Both the position numbers and the translations under genes were made by a program. A stretch of DNA of 54,835 nucleotides, from assembly GCA_022799755.1 (NCBI GenBank), contig JAAWOU010000011.1:1-54835 (forward strand), given 5' to 3'. The notes beneath the pieces are model-generated. The model had not been told where the DNA came from and did no database searches. It worked only from the letters and a program-made list of their open reading frames with translations. This DNA is from Lachnospiraceae bacterium. GTDB taxonomy: Bacteria > Bacillota > Clostridia > Lachnospirales > Lachnospiraceae. Positions 34,815 to 44,873 of the stretch are shown here, one piece after another; the stretch's first letter is position 1, and each line of letters begins with the position of its first letter.

Positions 34815-35657
34815 TCATTTTACATGGGTATGGGTGAACAGATGCTGCTGGCAGTACTCGTAATTGCCGTTGCACTTGGAACAGAATCGGAACTCCAGAT
34901 TGGGATCGTCGTCCTCGGTCTGCCCGCAGATCGCACATTTATGCTTGGTCACCTTTGAGTTGCGCCGGATATCCTGTTTAAACTCCGCCCTGCGCTTCAT
35001 CTGCCTGGGCGTCATGTGGATATGGCTTCTGGAGGTAACGAAGAAAATGATAAAATTCAGCAGAGAGAACACAATGACAATCCTCGTCACAAGCCCTCCC
35101 CTGAAGAGGAAATCGTACAGCAGCACCACGCCGTCCAGTATGCCCAGCCACTTCACTTTCACCGGAATGATGAACATCAGAAGCACCTGCATTTCCGGGA
35201 ATGTGGCCGCGAACGCTAAGAAGATGGACATGTTGATATAATAGGTGCTAAAGAGCAGGGACACGATAAGGGAAGTGGCCTCCAGACCCGCCGCGCCCCC
35301 TATGAAGAACTGAATCCCCAGCCATACGAAGCTGCCCAGCACCGTGAACAGCATGCCGGAGAACAGATACACATTGTAGCGGTAGGTGCCCCAGGTATGC
35401 TCAAGGGTAGTGCCGATATTATAGTAAAACAGAAGCATAATAATCGTAAAGGGATCCAGCGATGACGGCGGCACAATGACCCACGTAAAAAGCCTCCAGA
35501 TCTGGCCGTGAAGCACCGCGTAGGGATCCAGGGTCAGATACAGAAGAAATCTGTCGTTGATCAGCCTGATCAAATAACCTGCCACATAGCATAAAATCAA
35601 GATCAGCGAAAGATTGCTGATTGCGTATTTTCCGAATTTCTTTTCAAACCTGCTCAT
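34815..35657 (-). CDS. rhomboid-fold membrane protein with C-terminal zinc ribbon
   Basis: A protein of about 280 aa. Six hydrophobic segments span residues 15-215. HGQIWRLFTWVIVPP and NIGTTLEHTWGTYRYNVYLFSG follow the rhomboid pattern of the first loop and TM2. The catalytic GxSx serine motif and the TM6 histidine that rhomboid proteases need are not evident, so it is probably a pseudoprotease of the rhomboid/Derlin kind. The cytosolic tail has CAICG...CSKCNG...C, a likely zinc ribbon. The start is either the ATG at 35657 or a GTG at 35663. It is the first gene of the operon, with a promoter at 35699-35727. Confidence 0.75.
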   Translation of the reverse strand: MSRFEKKFGKYAISNLSLILILCYVAGYLIRLINDRFLLYLTLDPYAVLHGQIWRLFTWVIVPPSSLDPFTIIMLLFYYNIGTTLEHTWGTYRYNVYLFSGMLFTVLGSFVWLGIQFFIGGAAGLEATSLIVSLLFSTYYINMSIFLAFAATFPEMQVLLMFIIPVKVKWLGILDGVVLLYDFLFRGGLVTRIVIVFSLLNFIIFFVTSRSHIHMTPRQMKRRAEFKQDIRRNSKVTKHKCAICGQTEDDDPNLEFRFCSKCNGNYEYCQQHLFTHTHVK

Positions 35658-35698
35658 TTTCACTCACTCCTCCATCAAAAGGCTTTCAGACCACTTGT

Positions 35699-35727
35699 AT
35701 TTTAACATTCCCTCTCCCATAAGTAAA
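35699..35727 (-). promoter_or_regulatory. promoter of the rhomboid-like / sigma-like / M16C operon
   Basis: On the minus strand TTTACT (35722-35727) and TAAAAT (35699-35704) are 17 nt apart, about 40 nt before the start codon. Confidence 0.55.
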
Positions 35728-35790
35728 CCAGACTTTTCCTATTTTATATAAATATCAGTTTTTTAATAAACATTTAACAGGTACAGATAT

Positions 35791-35819
35791 TTGCATTTTG
35801 GCCCGCGGTGTACTATAAT
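35791..35819 (+). promoter_or_regulatory. promoter of the dehydratase-activase gene
   Basis: TTGCAT (35791-35796) and a perfect TATAAT (35814-35819) are exactly 17 nt apart. The leader is about 70 nt and contains the GC-rich inverted repeat CCGG...CCGG near 35854-35870. Confidence 0.75.
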
Positions 35820-35897
35820 GTCCTAGAATGTCATCATAGGTCGATGTTCAGATCCGGCTCACCGGGCCGGTGTTAATTTCAGGAAGGAAGATTTTAC

Positions 35898-38800
35898 ATG
35901 GAACTCACACATAAAACTGCAGTCTCCGGCTCTGGCGATGCTTTACTGGGCATTGATATAGGCTCCACCACGGTCAAGATTGCAATTCTGGACAAAAAGC
36001 ATCATATTCTGTTTTCCGATTATGAACGCCACTTTGCCAATATCCAGGAAACCCTCCGGGGACTTTTGGAGAAAGCCAATCGGCAGCTGGGCAACCTGAC
36101 CCTGCACCCTGTGATCACAGGTTCCGGCGGCCTGACCCTGGCCGGCTGCCTCGAAGTGCCTTTCACCCAGGAGGTCATAGCCGTGGCCGCGGCCCTGCAG
36201 GAGCTGGCCCCCAAGACAGACGTCGCCATTGAGCTGGGCGGCGAGGACGCTAAAATCATCTATTTCGAGGGCGGCAATGTAGAGCAGCGCATGAACGGCA
36301 TCTGCGCAGGGGGCACGGGCTCTTTCATCGATCAGATGGCCTCCCTGATCCAGACGGACGCCTCCGGTCTCAACGAATATGCAAAAAAATACAAGTCACT
36401 CTATGCCATCGCGGCCCGCTGCGGCGTATTCGCCAAAACGGATATCCAGCCCCTGATCAATGAGGGCGCCACCAAGGAAGACCTGGCGGCCTCCATCTTC
36501 CAGGCCGTGGTGAACCAGACCATCTCCGGTCTGGCCTGCGGCAAGCCCATCAGAGGACATGTGGCGTTTCTGGGCGGCCCGCTCCATTTTCTCTCGGAGC
36601 TGAAAGCGGCTTTCATCCGGACCCTGGGGCTGGACCAGGAGCATGTCATCGACACGGACAATTCCCATCTGTTCGCGGCCATCGGCTCTGCCCTGAACGC
36701 AAAGGAGGACCATGCCTGCTCCATGGAAGAAATGCTGCGCAGGCTTTCCTCCGATATCAAGATGGAGTTCGAGGTGGAGCGGATGGAACCCCTCTTTGCC
36801 GACCAGAGCTCATATGACGCGTTCAGACAGCGCCACGCAAAGGCCCATGTGGGCACAACGCCCCTCTCCGACTACAGGGGAAACGCATACCTTGGCATAG
36901 ACGCTGGATCCACCACCACAAAGATCGCCCTGGTGGGCCAGGACGGCTCTCTGCTGTATTCTTTCTACGCGGGCAACGACGGCAGTCCCATGAAGACCGC
37001 CATACGCTCCCTAAAGGAAATCTACGAACAGCTGCCGGAGGGTGTGCGCATCGTCCGCTCCTGCTCCACAGGCTACGGCGAAGCGCTGATGAAATCGGCC
37101 TTTCTCTTGGATGACGGCCAGGTGGAGACCGTGGCCCATTACTATGCCGCCGCTTTCTTCAATCCGGATGTGGACTGCATCCTGGACATCGGCGGCCAGG
37201 ATATGAAGTGCATCAAGATCAAAGACGGAGCCGTAGACAGCGTGCTCCTCAACGAGGCCTGCTCCTCGGGCTGCGGATCTTTCATAGAGACCTTTGCCAA
37301 ATCCCTGAACTACAGCGTGGAGGATTTTGCCGAAGCTGCTGTCTTCGCCCCCCATCCCATAGACCTGGGCACCCGCTGCACCGTATTCATGAACTCCAGG
37401 GTAAAGCAGGCCCAGAAAGAGGGCGCGGGCGTTCCCGACATCTCCGCCGGACTTGCCTACTCCGTCATCAAGAACGCGCTGTTCAAGGTCATCAAGGTGT
37501 CCGACGCCTCGGAGCTGGGGAAGAATATCGTGGTCCAGGGCGGAACTTTCTACAATGACGCGGTCCTGCGCAGCTTTGAGAAAATCGCGGACTGCCAGGC
37601 GATCCGGCCCGATATCGCGGGCATCATGGGCGCTTTCGGCGCGGCTCTTATCGCCAGGGAACATTACGAGGAGGGGTACGAGACCAGCATGCTCTCCTAC
37701 GAGAAGATCTGCGCCCTGAAATACGACACCAGCATGGCCAAGTGCAAAGGCTGCACCAACAGCTGCCGCCTCACCATCAACAAATTCTCCGGAGGCCGTC
37801 AGTATATCTCCGGCAACCGCTGCGAGCGGGGCATCGGCGGGCAGAAAAACGCCCACAATGTACCCAATCTGTTCGACTATAAGCTCAAGCGCCTGTTCTC
37901 CTACGAATCTCTGGAGCCCCAAAATGCCCCCAGGGGCACGGTGGGCATTCCCAGAGTGCTGAACATGTATGAAAATTATCCTTTCTGGCATACATTTTTT
38001 ACCAGGCTTGGGTACCGGGTGGTGCTCTCTCCCAGCTCCAACAGGCAGATTTACGAGTTGGGCATCGAGTCCATTCCCAGCGAATCGGAGTGCTATCCCG
38101 CCAAACTGGCCCACGGGCATGTGGAGTGGCTGATCAGGCAGAAAGTGGATTTCATCTTCTATCCCGCCCTGTTTTACGAGAGGGATGAGGTGGAGGGAGC
38201 CACCAATCATTACAACTGTCCCATCGTCACCTCCTACTCGGAAAATATCAAAAATAACGTGGAGGCCATCAGCAGCGGCAGGGCAAAGCTGCGCAATCCT
38301 TTCATGTCTTTCCGGGATCCGGACACGGTCACTCAGGCCCTGGTCCGGGAATTTCAGGGGCTGCCAGCCAGTGAGGTGAGCGAAGCCGCCGCGGCCGGCT
38401 GGAAAGAGCTGAACCGGACCCGGGCGGACATTCGCGCAAAGGGCGAGGAGGTCATGGCCTGGCTGAAAGAGACCGGAAAGCGCGGCATCGTGCTGGCGGG
38501 ACGTCCCTACCATATCGACCCGGAGATCAACCACGGGCTGCCGGAGCTGATCACCTCCTTTGACGTGGCGGTGCTCACCGAGGACGCCGTCTCCCACTTA
38601 GGCTGCCCGGAAAGGCCTCTCATTGTGTCGGATCAGTGGATGTATCATTCCAGGCTCTATGCCGCCGCCAGCTTCGTGAAGACCGTGGAGAATCTGGACC
38701 TGATCCAGCTGAACTCTTTCGGCTGCGGCCTGGACGCCGTCACCACGGACCAGGTCAACGACATCCTGTCCGGCTCGGGCAAGATCTACACCTGCCTGAA

Positions 38801-40166
38801 AATCGACGAAGTGAACAATCTGGGAGCCGCCAGAATTCGGGTCCGCTCCCTGCTGTCCGCCATCAAGGTCCGGGAAAAGGCCCACAAGGAGCGGCTCCTG
38901 CGCTCCTCCGCCATAGAAAAGATACCTTTCACGGAGGAAATGCGCAAAAACTACACCATCCTCTGCCCGCAGCTGTCCCCGATCCATTTCGAGATCATGG
39001 AGCCGGCTTTCAACGCCTGCGGCTACAATTTTGTAGTATTAGATAATGACAATAGACATTCCGTGGATGTTGGGTTAAAATATGTAAATAACGATGCCTG
39101 CTACCCCTCTCTCTTGGTAGTGGGACAGCTCATGGAGGCACTGCTGTCCGGAAAGTACGACGTGAACAAGACCGCCATCGTCATGAGCCAGACCGGAGGC
39201 GGGTGCCGGGCCACCAATTACGTGGGCTTCATCCGCAGAGCCCTGAAAAAGGCCGGCATGGAGCAGATCCCCGTGATCTCCCTGAACCTGGCCGGCCTGG
39301 AGAGCAACCCGGGCTTCCATGTCAGCGCGGATATGCTGATGCGCGCGGCCCTGGCCGCCCAGTTGGGCGATATCTTCATGCGCTGCGTGTACCGGATGCG
39401 CCCCTATGAGGCATCCCCGGGCAGCGTGGACGCCCTGCACCGCAAATGGGTGCAGAGAGCCCGGGAGTTCGTGTCCGCCAGACATATAAGTCTCCTGAAA
39501 TTCGGCAGAATGTGCCGCAGCATCATCCGGGAGTTCGACGCGGTCCCTCTGCTGGAGGTCAAAAAGCCCCGAGTGGGCGTTGTGGGCGAGATTCTGGTGA
39601 AATTCTCTCCCGCGGGCAACAATCACCTGGTGGAGCTGTTGGAGAGCGAGGGAGCAGAGGCCGTGGTGCCGGATTTGATGGACTTTATGCTGTACTGCTT
39701 CTACAATCAGATTTATAAGGCAGAGCATTTGGGCACCAGCAAAAAGGCCGCACGCTACTGCGCCCTGGGCATCTGGGCCATTGAACATATTCTCCGGGGG
39801 AGCATGACAAAGGAATTCAAAAAATCCAGGCATTTTACGCCGCCCCTGCCCATCCGGACTATCGCCTCCTTTGCAGAGCCCATCGTCTCCATCGGCAACC
39901 AGACCGGGGAGGGCTGGTTCCTCACCGGGGAGATGGTGGAATTGATACATGAGGGCGTGCCCAATATCGTGTGTACCCAGCCTTTCGGCTGCCTGCCCAA
40001 CCATGTGGTGGGCAAAGGCGTCATCAAGGCCCTGCGCAAGTATTATCCTCAGTCCAACATTGTGGCCATCGATTACGACCCAGGCGCCAGCGAGGTGAAC
40101 CAGCTGAACCGGATTAAGCTGATGCTGTCCACTGCCCAGAGGAATCTGGACGGTAAAAAGGCGTGA
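35898..40166 (+). CDS. 2-hydroxyacyl-CoA dehydratase activase fusion (BcrAD/BadFG + DUF2229 + HgdB-like)
   Basis: A 1422-aa protein with two ASKHA ATPase domains. The first (about residues 15-275) has [23 protein letters not shown] and [10 protein letters not shown], the two Cys that in HgdC activases hold the bridging 4Fe-4S cluster. The second (about 335-595) has [23 protein letters not shown] and TRCTVF. Near 615-650 a CKGCTNSC motif with a further NRCERG follows. The DUF2229 part ([14 protein letters not shown]) comes next, then an HgdB-like region with [14 protein letters not shown] and [14 protein letters not shown]. Activases use ATP to inject a low-potential electron into a radical dehydratase; the substrate of this fusion type is unknown. 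It is soluble. It is followed after 37 nt by the cNMP-domain gene. Confidence 0.85.
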   Translation: MELTHKTAVSGSGDALLGIDIGSTTVKIAILDKKHHILFSDYERHFANIQETLRGLLEKANRQLGNLTLHPVITGSGGLTLAGCLEVPFTQEVIAVAAALQELAPKTDVAIELGGEDAKIIYFEGGNVEQRMNGICAGGTGSFIDQMASLIQTDASGLNEYAKKYKSLYAIAARCGVFAKTDIQPLINEGATKEDLAASIFQAVVNQTISGLACGKPIRGHVAFLGGPLHFLSELKAAFIRTLGLDQEHVIDTDNSHLFAAIGSALNAKEDHACSMEEMLRRLSSDIKMEFEVERMEPLFADQSSYDAFRQRHAKAHVGTTPLSDYRGNAYLGIDAGSTTTKIALVGQDGSLLYSFYAGNDGSPMKTAIRSLKEIYEQLPEGVRIVRSCSTGYGEALMKSAFLLDDGQVETVAHYYAAAFFNPDVDCILDIGGQDMKCIKIKDGAVDSVLLNEACSSGCGSFIETFAKSLNYSVEDFAEAAVFAPHPIDLGTRCTVFMNSRVKQAQKEGAGVPDISAGLAYSVIKNALFKVIKVSDASELGKNIVVQGGTFYNDAVLRSFEKIADCQAIRPDIAGIMGAFGAALIAREHYEEGYETSMLSYEKICALKYDTSMAKCKGCTNSCRLTINKFSGGRQYISGNRCERGIGGQKNAHNVPNLFDYKLKRLFSYESLEPQNAPRGTVGIPRVLNMYENYPFWHTFFTRLGYRVVLSPSSNRQIYELGIESIPSESECYPAKLAHGHVEWLIRQKVDFIFYPALFYERDEVEGATNHYNCPIVTSYSENIKNNVEAISSGRAKLRNPFMSFRDPDTVTQALVREFQGLPASEVSEAAAAGWKELNRTRADIRAKGEEVMAWLKETGKRGIVLAGRPYHIDPEINHGLPELITSFDVAVLTEDAVSHLGCPERPLIVSDQWMYHSRLYAAASFVKTVENLDLIQLNSFGCGLDAVTTDQVNDILSGSGKIYTCLKIDEVNNLGAARIRVRSLLSAIKVREKAHKERLLRSSAIEKIPFTEEMRKNYTILCPQLSPIHFEIMEPAFNACGYNFVVLDNDNRHSVDVGLKYVNNDACYPSLLVVGQLMEALLSGKYDVNKTAIVMSQTGGGCRATNYVGFIRRALKKAGMEQIPVISLNLAGLESNPGFHVSADMLMRAALAAQLGDIFMRCVYRMRPYEASPGSVDALHRKWVQRAREFVSARHISLLKFGRMCRSIIREFDAVPLLEVKKPRVGVVGEILVKFSPAGNNHLVELLESEGAEAVVPDLMDFMLYCFYNQIYKAEHLGTSKKAARYCALGIWAIEHILRGSMTKEFKKSRHFTPPLPIRTIASFAEPIVSIGNQTGEGWFLTGEMVELIHEGVPNIVCTQPFGCLPNHVVGKGVIKALRKYYPQSNIVAIDYDPGASEVNQLNRIKLMLSTAQRNLDGKKA

Positions 40167-40203
40167 TATCCATTTATAGACCAATCGGAAAGGAAAAGAA
40201 ACT

Positions 40204-42495
40204 ATGGCAGGATTTGTATTAAAGAAATCAGAGACCATCCGCAGCAGCGAACAGCCCGTGACCACCCTGTTCCTGATTTCCCAGGGACGGCTGGAGGTAA
40301 AATGTCCGGGCGGTTCCTATCAGATCAGAAACGGGGATGTGGCGGGCATCTGCGAGATATGCTCGGAAATCCACTTTCTGACTTACACCGCCCTGGAGGA
40401 CACCGTCCTCATGCCCTATCCCCTGACCAGCATGGAGGCCCTGGATAATCTGCTGATGACACGCCCCAGCATCGCCAAGCTCTTCATTCTCTCCCTGCTG
40501 CGTCAGTTCGGCGCCATGATGGAGCAGGCTTCCGTGTCCGAGGTGAGCAGCTCCAAGCTTTACCAGCGGCTTCGCGCAGACTGTGAGCTGTATACAGCCC
40601 TGTGCGATCAGCACAAGGTGCCCTCCCGCATTCCCGCCGAAGTGGAAGAGATTCCGCCCTGCCTGGACGACTCCTGCGACGAGTGGCTGAACATCTATTA
40701 CACGTCGCTGCGCCGTGTCTACATGGGCCCGGATTCCGACATCCTGCTCCAGGAGCCGGGAATCTCCCTGGGAATGCTCCGAAAGGGCTCCCTTGATCTG
40801 AACAAAACGTACCGGGTGCTGGACGCCCAGTGCCAGTACCGCTCCCAGATTTTAAACTGCTATTACAGCCCCTCCGGAAACGACATGTTCGACGCCATGA
40901 CGAAGCTCTACTACCGCCTCTGCCAGGAGGGACTGGACTCCCGGGCGCTGTACGAGCGGGTTTCCCGACTGCTTCGCCTGCCCGAGGATTACGACATTCC
41001 CCAGGAAGCCCAGGCCGAGGCCCGGGCGGAAGCTTTCCGCCGCAAAGAGGGCGCTCTGGCCCATCCTGAGGCCGCCCAGGGCATGGGCGAGAGCTCCGAT
41101 TCGGATATCCTGCAGCTTCTGGAGGGCTCTCTGGAGACCATTCTGGATTATGCCGGACTCAGCAGCGACAAGGAAGCCTCTTTCCGGGAGCATGTCACCC
41201 TCTACAGGGCCAGGACGGACAAAAATTCCTCGGACGACGAGTGCACCCGCCTGCGCAGGATGCTCACCGACGAATTCTATCTGCTGTACTCGGAAATATT
41301 CGAGCGCTCCCTCTCCGTGCCCACGCTGCCCGTTCCCGTGCGCATGTTCCTCTACTTCGGCTATGTTGACGAGAAGCTGGCAGGGGAAGACAACAGCATA
41401 ATCCTATACCGGCTGGCCAACTATATGAGCGAACCCGGACAGGGCGGCGTGTATACCTTTTACGGCTGGCTCATGGCGATCTATGACGGAGAGAAGAATC
41501 CCAGCCGCAGCGAGCTGGACGAGGATTACGACGACTTTGTCTATGCCCAGAAGAAGAAAGGCAATCTCTCCGCCGCCGAGGTCACTGCCATGGAAAACAA
41601 CCGCCTGGAGAAAGTCCGCTACGAACTCCAGAACCTGTTCCCCAGCGCCAACAAAGTGACTTTCGGCCGGGTGACCACTTACTGCCCGCTGTTTACCGCC
41701 GAGAATATGCTCAAGGATCTGAAAGATTCCTTTGTGACCCCGGAGAAAGCGGACAGCGCGCTGGCAATGCTCAAGTCAGTGGATTTCTCCGCCTTTTACC
41801 GGGAAACCATCGATTACGAAATGTCACAGGCCATGAACCGGGAGCCCATGCATGTGGAGTATCTGCCCGACATCATCCTCATGCCCAACGCGGGAATGAG
41901 AGGCTCTCTGTGGCAGGAGATCGAGGGCCGCAAGCGCAACAGCCCCAGCCGTATGATTCTGCCCATTTTCTACATGGAGAACCTGGACACCGCCATTGTC
42001 CGCATGACCGGAGAGTTCCGCTGGGAGATGTGCAAGCGCATCCAGAGCGGCCGCTGGAACGATGTGTCGGAGCCCTCTCTTACCAGCGAATATTTTGACT
42101 ACATGCAGTTCTACAAGAAAAATACCGAATTGAGCAAAGACGCGAAAGAAAAGCTCCAGAACAGCCTGGTGAGAGCCAAGAACAGCTTCCGGGAAATGTT
42201 CGTCCGGGATTATATCACCTGGATCTTTTACGAGAGCAGCGGCTCGGCAAGGCTCAATAAGATTGCCCGGAAAATCCTCTTCCTGTACTGCCCTCTCCCC
42301 GCTTCCATGGACGCGGGACTGGAGCAGAACCCCATGTTCTCGGAGCTGCTCAGCCGCCAGAAGATCCTCACCGGACAGCGGCTGCAAAAGCTTGGGATCC
42401 TGCGGCAGAAGCTGCGCAACAGCGGCACCCCCGTTCCGGACTGCCTGGAGCAGGAGATTGCCTTTGTGTCCAGAAAGCCGCTGGCCGGTCAGTAG
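40204..42495 (+). CDS. 763-aa protein with cyclic-nucleotide-binding-like N-terminus
   Basis: The first 120 or so residues have the cupin/Crp-like layout of a cNMP-binding domain: VTTLFLISQGRLEV, then the turn YQIRNGDVAGICE, then a long helix (SIAKLFILSLLRQFGAMM). The remaining 640 residues are helical and unassigned; they lack a DNA-binding HTH at the end of the domain, membrane segments and cofactor motifs. It starts 37 nt after the dehydratase-activase fusion with a GGAAAGGAAAAG site and shares its promoter, so it is a likely functional partner. Its stop codon directly abuts the stop codon of the convergent MATE gene. Function unknown. Confidence 0.7.
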   Translation: MAGFVLKKSETIRSSEQPVTTLFLISQGRLEVKCPGGSYQIRNGDVAGICEICSEIHFLTYTALEDTVLMPYPLTSMEALDNLLMTRPSIAKLFILSLLRQFGAMMEQASVSEVSSSKLYQRLRADCELYTALCDQHKVPSRIPAEVEEIPPCLDDSCDEWLNIYYTSLRRVYMGPDSDILLQEPGISLGMLRKGSLDLNKTYRVLDAQCQYRSQILNCYYSPSGNDMFDAMTKLYYRLCQEGLDSRALYERVSRLLRLPEDYDIPQEAQAEARAEAFRRKEGALAHPEAAQGMGESSDSDILQLLEGSLETILDYAGLSSDKEASFREHVTLYRARTDKNSSDDECTRLRRMLTDEFYLLYSEIFERSLSVPTLPVPVRMFLYFGYVDEKLAGEDNSIILYRLANYMSEPGQGGVYTFYGWLMAIYDGEKNPSRSELDEDYDDFVYAQKKKGNLSAAEVTAMENNRLEKVRYELQNLFPSANKVTFGRVTTYCPLFTAENMLKDLKDSFVTPEKADSALAMLKSVDFSAFYRETIDYEMSQAMNREPMHVEYLPDIILMPNAGMRGSLWQEIEGRKRNSPSRMILPIFYMENLDTAIVRMTGEFRWEMCKRIQSGRWNDVSEPSLTSEYFDYMQFYKKNTELSKDAKEKLQNSLVRAKNSFREMFVRDYITWIFYESSGSARLNKIARKILFLYCPLPASMDAGLEQNPMFSELLSRQKILTGQRLQKLGILRQKLRNSGTPVPDCLEQEIAFVSRKPLAGQ

Positions 42496-43902
42496 CTATC
42501 CCTTTCGACCGGATTCTTTTCCGGCCTCTTTCGCTCTCCCGTCTTCATCCGGCCTGGGGTCTACATGCCCCAGGCTTTTTTCCAATCCCCTGCGCACATG
42601 GAAATACGCAGGAATCAGGAAAATATCCGCGAACAGCCAGGCCAGGGGATTTCCCAGCGTCACACCCGTAAACCCCAGCAGCGGCACCAGAAGAAATCCC
42701 ACAACGCCTCTGGCCACCATCTCGAACACCCCTGCCAGTATGGCAAAGGTGGGGAATCCCATTCCCTGGATCAGGAAGCGGATGATATTCACCAGCGCCA
42801 GCAGCACATAGGATGCCGTGTTGACGATCAGGATCAGGCGCACCTTGTCAATGATGTCCGTCTCTCCTACGTCCAGAAACAGGGACGCCAGGGACCTGCC
42901 CAGGAAGATGCTGACAAACAGCGCCACCACGGAATACCCTACGCCCAGTTTGATACAGGCTCTCAGTCCGCTGTCGATGCGGTCCAGCTTCTTAGCCCCT
43001 ATATTCTGCCCGCCGTAGGTAGCCATGGTGGAGCCCATAGCGTCAAAGGGACAGCCCAGGAATCCGCTGACACGGCTGGCCGCTGTGACGGCCGCCACAG
43101 CGCCCGAGCCCAGGGTGTTGGTGGCGCTCTGCAGGATCACGCTGCCGATGGCAGTGACGGAATACTGCAGCCCCATGGGAACGCCCATACCGCAGAGGAT
43201 CCGCATTCTATGGCCGTCCGGCGCCCATTCTCCCTTTCGGATCCGCAGAATCTCAAACTTTTTCATCATAAACAGCAGACAGCAGACGCCGGAGGCTCCC
43301 TGAGAGATCACCGTAGCCCAGGCCGCCCCCTGCACTCCCATGTGGAGATTTACGATAAAAAACAGATCCAGGCCCACATTCAGGAAAGAGGCCATCACCA
43401 AAAAGATCACGGGCGTTTTGCTGTCACCCAGGGCACGTATGACGCCTGAGGTCATATTGTAGAGAAAGGTCACGGGAATCCCCAGGAAGATCACCCATAT
43501 GTAGGAATAAGACCTGTCGATGATATCCCCCGGCGTTCGCATCCAAACCAGGATCTGCCTGGCCATGGACGCGGTCAGGACGGTCAGAGCCGCCGCGAAT
43601 CCCAGGGAAAGCCAGACACAGTTCGCCACATATCTGCGCAGATCCGCATAGTCCCGGGCTCCGAACTTATGTGCCACCGGAATGGCGAAACCGCTGCACA
43701 CACCCATGCAGAAACCGATGATCAGAAAGTTGACGGATCCCGTGGCTCCCACTGCCGCCAGGCTGTCCGTCCCCAAAAAACGGCCCACGATCACCGTGTC
43801 CACAAGGCTGTAAAACTGCTGAAACAAAAAGCCGAACAACAGCGGCACAGAGAACCCCAAAATCAGCTTCATGGGCGATCCGTTTGTCATATCCTTTGTC
43901 AT
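42496..43902 (-). CDS. MATE-family multidrug/cation antiporter
   Basis: A 468-aa membrane protein with about 12 hydrophobic segments of the MATE fold. MKLILGFSVPLLFGFLFQQF and VDTVIVGRFLGTDSLAAVG at the N-terminus and IMFNN-like internal repeats such as PVTFLYNMTSGVIRALGDSKTP are family hallmarks. It should export drugs or metabolites using a Na+ or H+ gradient. Substrate unknown. The ATG at 43902 has AGAGG 8 nt upstream; an ATG at 43908 is too close to that site. It has its own promoter at 43967-43995. Confidence 0.92.
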   Translation of the reverse strand: MTKDMTNGSPMKLILGFSVPLLFGFLFQQFYSLVDTVIVGRFLGTDSLAAVGATGSVNFLIIGFCMGVCSGFAIPVAHKFGARDYADLRRYVANCVWLSLGFAAALTVLTASMARQILVWMRTPGDIIDRSYSYIWVIFLGIPVTFLYNMTSGVIRALGDSKTPVIFLVMASFLNVGLDLFFIVNLHMGVQGAAWATVISQGASGVCCLLFMMKKFEILRIRKGEWAPDGHRMRILCGMGVPMGLQYSVTAIGSVILQSATNTLGSGAVAAVTAASRVSGFLGCPFDAMGSTMATYGGQNIGAKKLDRIDSGLRACIKLGVGYSVVALFVSIFLGRSLASLFLDVGETDIIDKVRLILIVNTASYVLLALVNIIRFLIQGMGFPTFAILAGVFEMVARGVVGFLLVPLLGFTGVTLGNPLAWLFADIFLIPAYFHVRRGLEKSLGHVDPRPDEDGRAKEAGKESGRKG

Positions 43903-43966
43903 GTCCATATCCTCTTCTCTAAAAAAGCTCCGGCGCATAGAGGCCTGAGCACATTGTTTCCGACAA

Positions 43967-43995
43967 AGTATATGCTTTCTCCGGAAAAGATGCAA
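43967..43995 (-). promoter_or_regulatory. promoter of the first MATE gene with nearby palindrome
   Basis: On the minus strand TTGCAT (43990-43995) and TATACT (43967-43972) are 17 nt apart. Just upstream, 44009-44023 is a palindrome with 6-bp arms (CCGAAA and TTTCGG, 3-nt centre) that might be an operator. Confidence 0.65.
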
Positions 43996-44070
43996 TGTAC
44001 TTTTTTGCCCGAAATTCTTTCGGCTATGTACTATTTTGCATTCCCTTTCCGCAGGTCATTCACAGACTAA

Positions 44071-44107
44071 AAAATCCGGAAACAGTCCTTTCCCATTCCC
44101 GGATTTT
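44071..44107 (-). terminator. intrinsic terminator after the small coiled-coil gene
   Basis: On the minus strand AAAATCCGG (44099-44107) pairs with CCGGATTTT (44071-44079), a 9-bp stem around a 19-nt loop, continuing into a T6 run. It also offers a T4 tract on the plus strand. Confidence 0.6.
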
Positions 44108-44145
44108 CTACGGATTCATTTCGTATGCCCTGTGCCGCAGTCCTG

Positions 44146-44385
44146 TCAGGAGGCCTCCGCTTCCCTGCGCTCCAGATACTCCTGGAGCACCTCCGCCACT
44201 TCCTCTGCCCCCAGTCCTGCCTCGGCCATGATGTCGCTTACAGTCTCCAGCTCCCTGCGCCTCTTCTCCTGGTACAGTTCCTCCAGTTCGCGCTTCTCCG
44301 ACTCCACTCTGGTCTCCAGGGCTTCGATCATCTCCAGCTTGGCCGCTATCTTTTCTTCAATGCTTTTACGCTGTCCTCTTGCCAT
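44146..44385 (-). CDS. small coiled-coil protein
   Basis: A 79-aa protein beginning MARGQRKSIEEKIAAKLEM. Residues 8-50 form a long, highly charged helix with heptad spacing, and a short helical C-terminal part (MAEAGLGAEEVAEVLQEYLE) follows. It recalls small DUF4315-like proteins found in mobile elements of Clostridia, but I cannot assign it firmly. The ATG at 44385 follows AAGGAG at 6 nt. It lies 90 nt downstream of the truncated Rossmann-fold ORF and is followed by a terminator. Confidence 0.6.
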   Translation of the reverse strand: MARGQRKSIEEKIAAKLEMIEALETRVESEKRELEELYQEKRRRELETVSDIMAEAGLGAEEVAEVLQEYLERREAEAS

Positions 44386-44476
44386 ATCTTTCTCCTTTCC
44401 TCGGACCGCTCCCAATCCTTTTCTACCAGTATATGGACAAGATCTGGAAATTATTCCTATGAATTTCTTTTTTTAT

Positions 44477-44659
44477 CTATATATTGATTCCGGCGTACCT
44501 TTCTTTCAGGAGGGACATGATTTCCGTATATTTTTCCCGGCTCAGCAGAATCTCCCCCTCGTAATCCTTAAAGCGGATGGTGTAATTCTTCGCGCCGCTG
44601 TCCGCATGGACCGCGGAAACCCCTGCCGGCCCGCTGCCCACGATCAGCATATCATACAT
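44477..44659 (-). CDS. 60-aa ORF with a truncated FAD/NAD-binding motif
   Basis: The N-terminus MYDMLIVGSGPAGVSA is the dinucleotide-binding beta-alpha-beta start of thioredoxin-reductase-like flavoproteins, which normally exceed 300 aa. After 16 residues the similarity stops, and an unrelated segment with ILLSREKYTEIMSLLKERY follows. It is probably the remnant of a flavoprotein joined by deletion to another sequence, or a small protein of convergent sequence. AGGGGG lies 9 nt before the ATG at 44659. It cannot bind FAD in the normal way because the rest of the fold is missing. Confidence 0.5.
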   Translation of the reverse strand: MYDMLIVGSGPAGVSAVHADSGAKNYTIRFKDYEGEILLSREKYTEIMSLLKERYAGINI

Positions 44660-44806
44660 CGGCGTTACCCCCTTTTCTCTAACCATACATCATTTTCCCG
44701 AAGAATCAATACCCGCTGCCTATTCCGACCAAAAGTCCGTCGATTCTGTACCGGCCGAATCGGTTACGAAGCGGACAGGGAATGGCAAAAAAGGAGCGCG
44801 CGAACA

Positions 44807-44843
44807 GGCCGCCCCGGGGCTGTGAAACAACCCCGGGGCGGCC
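44807..44843 (-). terminator. strong GC hairpin after the SNF2 gene
   Basis: GGCCGCCCCGGGG (44807-44819) and CCCCGGGGCGGCC (44831-44843) form a perfect 13-bp stem with an 11-nt loop, about 30 nt after the SNF2 stop. A T6 run follows on the minus strand, but only after about 15 nt, so it is a terminator or an mRNA-end stabiliser. Confidence 0.6.
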
Positions 44844-44873
44844 CCTTACACTCACATAAGATACGCCGTCCGA

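Noticed and set aside
37011..38597. 528-codon open frame on the minus strand
   Set aside because: It mirrors the dehydratase-activase gene, whose domains are clear; the antisense translation is rich in Gly/His/Arg and has no family signal.
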